A stretch of 64,000 nt of DNA from Carnobacterium mobile DSM 4848 (lineage in GTDB: Bacteria > Bacillota > Bacilli > Lactobacillales > Carnobacteriaceae), in assembly GCF_000744825.1 (NCBI RefSeq), contig NZ_JQMR01000001.1, positions 992,001 through 1,056,000 of the forward strand, in the 5' to 3' direction. Position 1 is the first letter of the stretch; every line of letters starts with the position of its first letter. A program made the translations under genes and the position numbers. Shown here piece after piece: positions 59,940-64,000 of the stretch. The notes beneath the pieces were generated by a model. The model saw only the letters and a list, made by a program, of their open reading frames with translations. It ran no database searches and was not told where the DNA came from.

Positions 59940-60506
59940 ATGAAGAAAATTATTGGTTTGCTATTAGCATCAAGTTTTATTTTAGTAGCATGTGATGACA
60001 CGTCTAATGCTTCAAATGACACTGAAACAATTATTACCGAAAAGTCTTCTGAATCATCAAGCGAACTTACACAAGCCGAATGGGTAGAACAATACGGACC
60101 TGAAACTGCTACATATGAAGACGAGACGTTGACAACTCAATATGGTACCTTCGGTTTCAAGGAATCAGATTACACAGAAAGCCTTGATGGATCTCCAGTA
60201 GTGATTGTTAGATTCGATTACACAAATACAACAGATGAGAATCAAAATATAGAGTCTTTGATATGGGACTATTTTGACGGTAAACAAGTTTTTGAGAATA
60301 CTACTGAAGCAACTGGATATTTGATTATGGATGAAGAGGAACCTTATTACGACGAATATAATAATACTCAAGTAGAAATAAATCCTGGTGCTACTGTTTC
60401 TGGCGCTTATGGAATAACGTTGAAAGATAATTCAGTTCCTTTGACATTGGATTTTAAAGATGAAAATGGAGAAGTAATCGGAACCAAAGAATTTGTATTA
60501 GAATAG
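59940..60506 (+). CDS. Phage-encoded lipoprotein, DUF5067-like, candidate superinfection exclusion factor
   Basis: The 188-residue protein has a lipoprotein signal MKKIIGLLLASSFILVACDD with lipobox LVAC, an acidic Ser/Thr-rich linker (about 22-45), and an Ig-like beta domain (VVIVRFDYTNTTDENQNIES, INPGATVSGAYGITL) like DUF5067. Placed between ImmA and integrase, it sits where phage TP-J34 has its exclusion lipoprotein Ltp. It would be anchored outside the membrane in the lysogen. The exclusion role is inferred from position and type. Confidence 0.75.
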   Translation: MKKIIGLLLASSFILVACDDTSNASNDTETIITEKSSESSSELTQAEWVEQYGPETATYEDETLTTQYGTFGFKESDYTESLDGSPVVIVRFDYTNTTDENQNIESLIWDYFDGKQVFENTTEATGYLIMDEEEPYYDEYNNTQVEINPGATVSGAYGITLKDNSVPLTLDFKDENGEVIGTKEFVLE

Positions 60507-60569
60507 AAAACAAAAAGAACACCCCTGCCCTCGCCAAAGTTTAGGAGTGTCCAACAAACAAAAATTAAC

Positions 60570-60603
60570 CTAAAATAGGTCTCTTTTCTATGTCCTATTT
60601 TAG
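60570..60603 (+). promoter_or_regulatory. Long inverted repeat before the integrase gene
   Basis: Perfect 10-base arms ctaaaatagg and cctattttag are separated by 14 bases, ending 21 bases before the integrase ATG. It may be an operator or an attenuator; there is no T run after it. A weaker hairpin (acacccct/aggagtgt) lies just upstream and may end the lipoprotein transcript. Confidence 0.5.
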
Positions 60604-60624
60604 CACAAATAGGAGGAATTTTAC

Positions 60625-62058
60625 ATGAAAAAAGTAGCAATATACGCTAGAGTTAGTACCTTGAATCAAGCGAAAGAAGGATATTCGATAGATGGTCAAA
60701 TAAATGCTTTAACCAAATATTGCGAAGCTATGGATTGGAAGATTGTTGACACCTATACTGATGCTGGATATTCTGGCTCAAGTATTGATAGACCAGCCAT
60801 GAAGCGAATGCTTTTAGATATCGAAAACAAAAGATTAGACGCTGTTATCGTTTATAAATTAGACCGGCTTTCAAGAAACGTCCAAGATACTTTGGACTTA
60901 ATAAAAAATGTTTTTAATGAGAATAGCATTGATTTTATTTCACTTAGCGAAAATATTGATACTTCATCAGCAATGGGTGGGTTGTTTTTAACACTTTTAT
61001 CCGCTATTGCTGAATTCGAACGCGAACAGATAACCGAGCGCATGCATATGGGGAAGGTTGGACGAGCGAGATCTGGAAAACCGATGGGATGGACAAGGCC
61101 GCCATTTGGGTACACTTATGCTGATGGAAATTATATTGTCGACGATTTTAAAGCATTGATAATTAAAAAGATATATAAAGAATACCTTTCTGGAACTTCT
61201 ATTACGAAATTGAGAGATAAACTAAACGAAGAGGGACATATTGGAAAAGACATCAAGTGGTCTTACCGTGCTGTCCGACTTATTTTAGATAATCCTGTTT
61301 ATGCTGGTTACATAAACTTTAAAGAGGAAGTTTATAAAGGTAATCATAAGCCCATCGTCTCAAAAGAAACTTTTGATAAAGTGCAATTAGAATTAGATAT
61401 TCGTCAAAAGCAAGCTTACGCTAATAATAACAACCCTCGTCCTTTCCAAGGGAAATATATGTTAAGTGGCTTAGCTCGGTGTGGCTATTGTGGTGCGCCT
61501 TTAGAATCAACGTTAGGCAACATACGTAAAGATGGTACAAGACTTAAAAAGTATCAATGCATGAATCGAACTGTTAAATTAAGAACGACTAATTATAACA
61601 ATAATAAAAAATGTGTTTCAGGTTTTTATCACATGAATGTACTAGAAGAATATGTAGTAGATGAAATATCTAAGCTTCAAATGAATCCTAAAACTGCTTT
61701 TGAACAAACAGAAACAAAAAGTGAAGATCATACTGAAATTTATGAACAAAGGATAATCAGCATCGATAAGAAAATAAATAAATTATCTGATTTGTATATG
61801 AATGATCTTATCAGTTTAGAGGATATGCAACTTAAAGCTAAATCTTTAAAAGATGAAAGAAGTAATCTGATAGATAAAATTTATCGTTCTGAAAATAACC
61901 TTAAAAATATAAAAAAAGAAAAAGCTCAAACCTACTTGGATAATTTAGAAAAGAATATAAACGAAGAAACTTATGAGAATAAAAAGAAAATTATAAATAT
62001 CTTGATTGAAAAAGTTTATGTGAAAGCTGATGAAATCAAGGTTAATTGGAAGTTCTAA
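60625..62058 (+). CDS. int: Large serine integrase, TP901-1 type
   Basis: The 477-residue recombinase has the resolvase domain with catalytic Ser11 in YARVSTLNQAKEGYSIDGQI, VIYKLDRLSRNVQDTL-type helices (KLDRLSRNVQDTLDLIKNVF) and SAMGGLFLTLLSAIAEFERE. The recombinase domain (about 150-270) and a zinc ribbon follow (ARCGYCGAPL, KYQCMNR, KKCVSG), then a long coiled coil for synapsis control. It closely resembles TP901-1 integrase in layout and motifs. It ends 21 bases before the attachment core. Confidence 0.96.
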   Translation: MKKVAIYARVSTLNQAKEGYSIDGQINALTKYCEAMDWKIVDTYTDAGYSGSSIDRPAMKRMLLDIENKRLDAVIVYKLDRLSRNVQDTLDLIKNVFNENSIDFISLSENIDTSSAMGGLFLTLLSAIAEFEREQITERMHMGKVGRARSGKPMGWTRPPFGYTYADGNYIVDDFKALIIKKIYKEYLSGTSITKLRDKLNEEGHIGKDIKWSYRAVRLILDNPVYAGYINFKEEVYKGNHKPIVSKETFDKVQLELDIRQKQAYANNNNPRPFQGKYMLSGLARCGYCGAPLESTLGNIRKDGTRLKKYQCMNRTVKLRTTNYNNNKKCVSGFYHMNVLEEYVVDEISKLQMNPKTAFEQTETKSEDHTEIYEQRIISIDKKINKLSDLYMNDLISLEDMQLKAKSLKDERSNLIDKIYRSENNLKNIKKEKAQTYLDNLEKNINEETYENKKKIINILIEKVYVKADEIKVNWKF

Positions 62059-62079
62059 CTAAACATATTTACTATACAT

Positions 62080-62088
62080 CATCTCAAT
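62080..62088. repeat. Right attachment-site core of the prophage
   Basis: Second copy of catctcaat, joining phage sequence on its left to the 5' part of comGC on its right. Confidence 0.9.
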
Positions 62089-62130
62089 TAAAGTGAAACC
62101 GTTATCATTTAACTTTTTTTGTTTTCTCAT
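62080..62130 (-). pseudogene. comGC: comGC, 5' part (17 codons), separated by prophage insertion
   Basis: The ATG overlaps the comGB stop (taatg). The reading MRKQKKLNDNGFTLIEM is a complete prepilin leader and start of the pilin helix. Read on into the phage it adds MYSKYV-type residues and stops at 62059, giving a 23-residue peptide. The rest of the gene is at 14507..14788. Confidence 0.95.
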
Positions 62131-63203
62131 TACACGATCCCCTCCATCATTGAAAAACTGGGCAGTAATAAAGCTAAGTAAATACATAAAATAAAGAAAG
62201 CTACCAAAAGGAAAATAAATGGCTGAATCCAGCCAAGCATTTTTTGCAATTGGTGTACCATACGTTCCTGGCAATCTTCAGCATAAATAGCCAGTTCGCT
62301 TGCTAATTGACTAGTCGCTTCTCCATGCAAAATAATCAAACCCAATTCTTTGTTGAAAAACGGCCATTCACTCATGGATTCTTTAAAATTTAAACCTGAT
62401 TTTAGTTTTTCTTCCATTATACTGGCTACTTCCCGCATTAAAGCGGTTGTTTCTTTTGCTTGCATCAATTCAATTATTGCATTCATTTGATACCCGCTTT
62501 TAAGCAATTGACTCCATTCGTAACTAAAAAAGTGAGTATAGTACAACCGCAATAGATTGCTAGCCAATGGAATTTTCATATAAAAAGTAGCTTGTTTGAT
62601 AGCTGACCATCTTTTTAATTCTCTGAAAATCAGTATAAAAATGAGTAAGCAAACTAGTCCGGAAATCAATAATATAGTAGGGAATTCTTCTATGAATCCT
62701 ATCGCAAATCGATTGATCCATGAAAGGTTGCGAGCAGATGTATCATAAAGTTGCTGGAAATTTGGTAATAAAACCAAACGCATAGCAATTAAAATTCCTA
62801 TCATAAAGACCATCAAAACCAATGGATATTGTAATAACCTGAATAGTTGCTTTTTTTGTTTATTTTTAGCGTCTAAATACTGGCCGCTTGAATAAAGTGC
62901 TTCTGCGAACCGACCATGAATCAGGGATAAATAAACTTGGGTAGATACACGTTCAGAAAAACCAAGGCTTTTGATAATTTCATCAAACCGTTCCCCATTT
63001 TCTAATTGTTTCAAGATTATTTGAATCCACTGGTTTTCTTTCGGCATGATCGTTGCTAAAAAAAGCAAGGCTTCCCTTAAGGTGAAGCCTTCTTGAATTA
63101 ATGAAGCTAATTTCATTAAAAATGATGCTTGCACAGCTATCAGGGGTACTTTATGGGATTTGGTATTTTTGAAAATTTTTTTTAGTAATAAAACCATAAG
63201 CAT
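62130..63203 (-). CDS. comGB: Competence secretion membrane protein ComGB
   Basis: The 357-residue polytopic protein is the PilC/GspF-type platform of the DNA-uptake pseudopilus. It has FLMKLASLIQEGFTLREALL, long membrane helices near 110-135, 160-180 and 325-350, and the duplicated GspF domain pattern (ELMQAKETTALMREVASIME). It overlaps comGA by 53 bases and comGC by 1. It remains upstream of the insertion, so it can still be transcribed with comGA. Confidence 0.92.
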   Translation of the reverse strand: MLMVLLLKKIFKNTKSHKVPLIAVQASFLMKLASLIQEGFTLREALLFLATIMPKENQWIQIILKQLENGERFDEIIKSLGFSERVSTQVYLSLIHGRFAEALYSSGQYLDAKNKQKKQLFRLLQYPLVLMVFMIGILIAMRLVLLPNFQQLYDTSARNLSWINRFAIGFIEEFPTILLISGLVCLLIFILIFRELKRWSAIKQATFYMKIPLASNLLRLYYTHFFSYEWSQLLKSGYQMNAIIELMQAKETTALMREVASIMEEKLKSGLNFKESMSEWPFFNKELGLIILHGEATSQLASELAIYAEDCQERMVHQLQKMLGWIQPFIFLLVAFFILCIYLALLLPSFSMMEGIV

Positions 63204-64000
63204 ACGCCTTTCTCAATAAACAGTTGAATGATCTGGATGTATTTTCCGATGATTCTTCAAAAGAAAAATCAGCAGATAGACAATGCTGCAACTGCTTTTT
63301 CGCTAGTACTTCATAAATAACTGCTCGTTTCTCATAGATGTCTAAATGTGTACAGTTAATTTGACAATCTCCTTCACAAAAAGGGCAGCTTTTTGGAATT
63401 AATTTTTGGAAAATCACTCCTAAAAGAGTTTGCTTCAGCTGCTCCATGCTTACACCAAGTTCTAACAGCCGGGAAAGTACGCCTACAGCATTTTTTGCAT
63501 GAATACTGGCAATCATCAAATGACCTGTAAGGGCTCCGCGCATTACCATTTTTGCCGTTTCTTCGTCTCGAATTTCGCCAACAATCAATGTATCTGGATG
63601 GTGTCTTAAACTCGACCTTAGCAGACTCTCATAAGAAATCCCAGCTTTTTCATTGATTTGTGTTTGTAAAAAAGCTGGTTCTTCTATTTCTATGGGGTCT
63701 TCGACTGTGATAACTTGTTGTTTATTTTCAGAATGGCAATCACGGATCAACTGGTACATTGTCGTTGTCTTTCCTGAACCAACTGGGCCTGAAAATAACA
63801 GTAATCCACTTTTAAAACGGACCAAATCGGTCATTTCCTCAACTTCTTGTTGAAAAAAAGCAGTTTGTTTTAAGGTTCCCATATTATTTTGAATTAATAA
63901 GCGGATCACCAAAGATTCTTGACCACGGAAATTAGTGATTGTTGAAAAACGTAAAGCTTGCTTTTTTTTGTTTATCTTTATTTGAACAGAACCGCTTTGG
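63151..64000 (-). CDS. comGA: Competence ATPase ComGA, 5' end beyond the window
   Basis: The visible C-terminal part is a secretion ATPase of the GspE/PilB family that powers pseudopilus assembly. It shows Walker A FSGPVGSGKTTTMYQ, the Asp box ITVEDPIEIEEP, Walker B TLIVGEIRDEETAKM and the His box GHLMIASIHAKN, with a zinc-type CPFCEGDCQINC. The frame stays open to the window edge (IKINKKKQALRFSTITNFRG), so the gene is partial only because of the window. Confidence 0.94.
   Translation of the reverse strand, partial: QSGSVQIKINKKKQALRFSTITNFRGQESLVIRLLIQNNMGTLKQTAFFQQEVEEMTDLVRFKSGLLLFSGPVGSGKTTTMYQLIRDCHSENKQQVITVEDPIEIEEPAFLQTQINEKAGISYESLLRSSLRHHPDTLIVGEIRDEETAKMVMRGALTGHLMIASIHAKNAVGVLSRLLELGVSMEQLKQTLLGVIFQKLIPKSCPFCEGDCQINCTHLDIYEKRAVIYEVLAKKQLQHCLSADFSFEESSENTSRSFNCLLRKAYAYGFITKKNFQKYQIP

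Larger units (their letters stand above)
14780..62088. mobile_element. Complete-looking A118-like siphophage prophage integrated in comGC
   Basis: The element is about 47.3 kb between 9-base cores. It holds lysogeny, early, replication, packaging, head, tail and lysis modules in normal siphophage order, with a TP901-1-type serine integrase at the right end. All structural modules have intact frames, apart from two probable programmed shifts. The only clearly damaged gene seen is a DUF1642 gene at 47487..47959. The element therefore may be inducible. Confidence 0.95.

Noticed and set aside
1-64000. tRNA, rRNA, CRISPR arrays and insertion sequences
   Set aside because: I looked for their hallmarks by eye and saw none; a tRNA or Rfam scan could still find a short RNA I missed.

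Overview
The window looks like the chromosome of a low-GC Gram-positive bacterium of the order Lactobacillales, probably Carnobacterium or a close relative; the genus is an inference. The host backbone is AT-rich and has the conserved Bacillota order comG - pepP - efp - asp23 - nusB - folD - xseA - xseB - ispA - tlyA - argR - recN, with gnd, corA and a small DUF4044 gene beyond recN.

The main feature is a complete-looking prophage of about 47.3 kb (14780..62088) inserted in the competence gene comGC. The 5' end of comGC (17 codons) lies at 62080..62130 and the rest at 14507..14788. Both junctions carry the same 9-base core, catctcaat. Joining the halves at the core restores an uninterrupted 107-residue prepilin-like ComGC. 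The integrase next to the right junction is a large serine recombinase of the TP901-1 type. While the phage is integrated, the DNA-uptake pseudopilus operon (comGA to comGG) is cut, so the lysogen should be non-transformable unless the phage excises.

Reading the prophage from its right end: integrase, lipoprotein moron, ImmA/IrrE-type peptidase and CI-like repressor on the + strand. Then, on the - strand, a Cro-like gene, an antirepressor, many small early genes, and a recombination/replication block (SbcC-like ATPase, RecT, MBL-fold protein, DnaD-like initiator, RecU, DNA methyltransferase, SSB). A RinA/ArpU-like late regulator and a late operon follow: terminase, portal, Prp-type protease, MuF protein, scaffold, capsid, head-tail joining, tail tube, chaperone, tape measure, tail tip, holin and endolysin. 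The left end (14953..17361, + strand) holds accessory genes: an orphan small gene, a LexA-controlled operon with an SSB-like protein, and a Panacea-domain gene coupled to a gene of unknown function that looks like a toxin-antitoxin pair. The structural genes resemble Listeria A118-like siphophages.

The most interesting points are these. A phage-borne Prp protease accompanies three structural proteins whose N-termini carry the matching LQxFA cleavage motif. A MuF head protein has a C-terminal DUF6883 toxin-like domain and overlaps a small putative immunity gene. The Panacea pair has its own operator-bearing promoter. Two probable programmed frameshifts (-1 in the tail chaperone, +1 at the end of the tail-tube gene) can be read. 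There is a strongly structured, unidentified RNA-like region at 3182..3390 on the host side. A distal repressor operator lies at the end of the cro-like gene, as in TP901-1. No tRNA, rRNA, CRISPR array or insertion sequence was seen.
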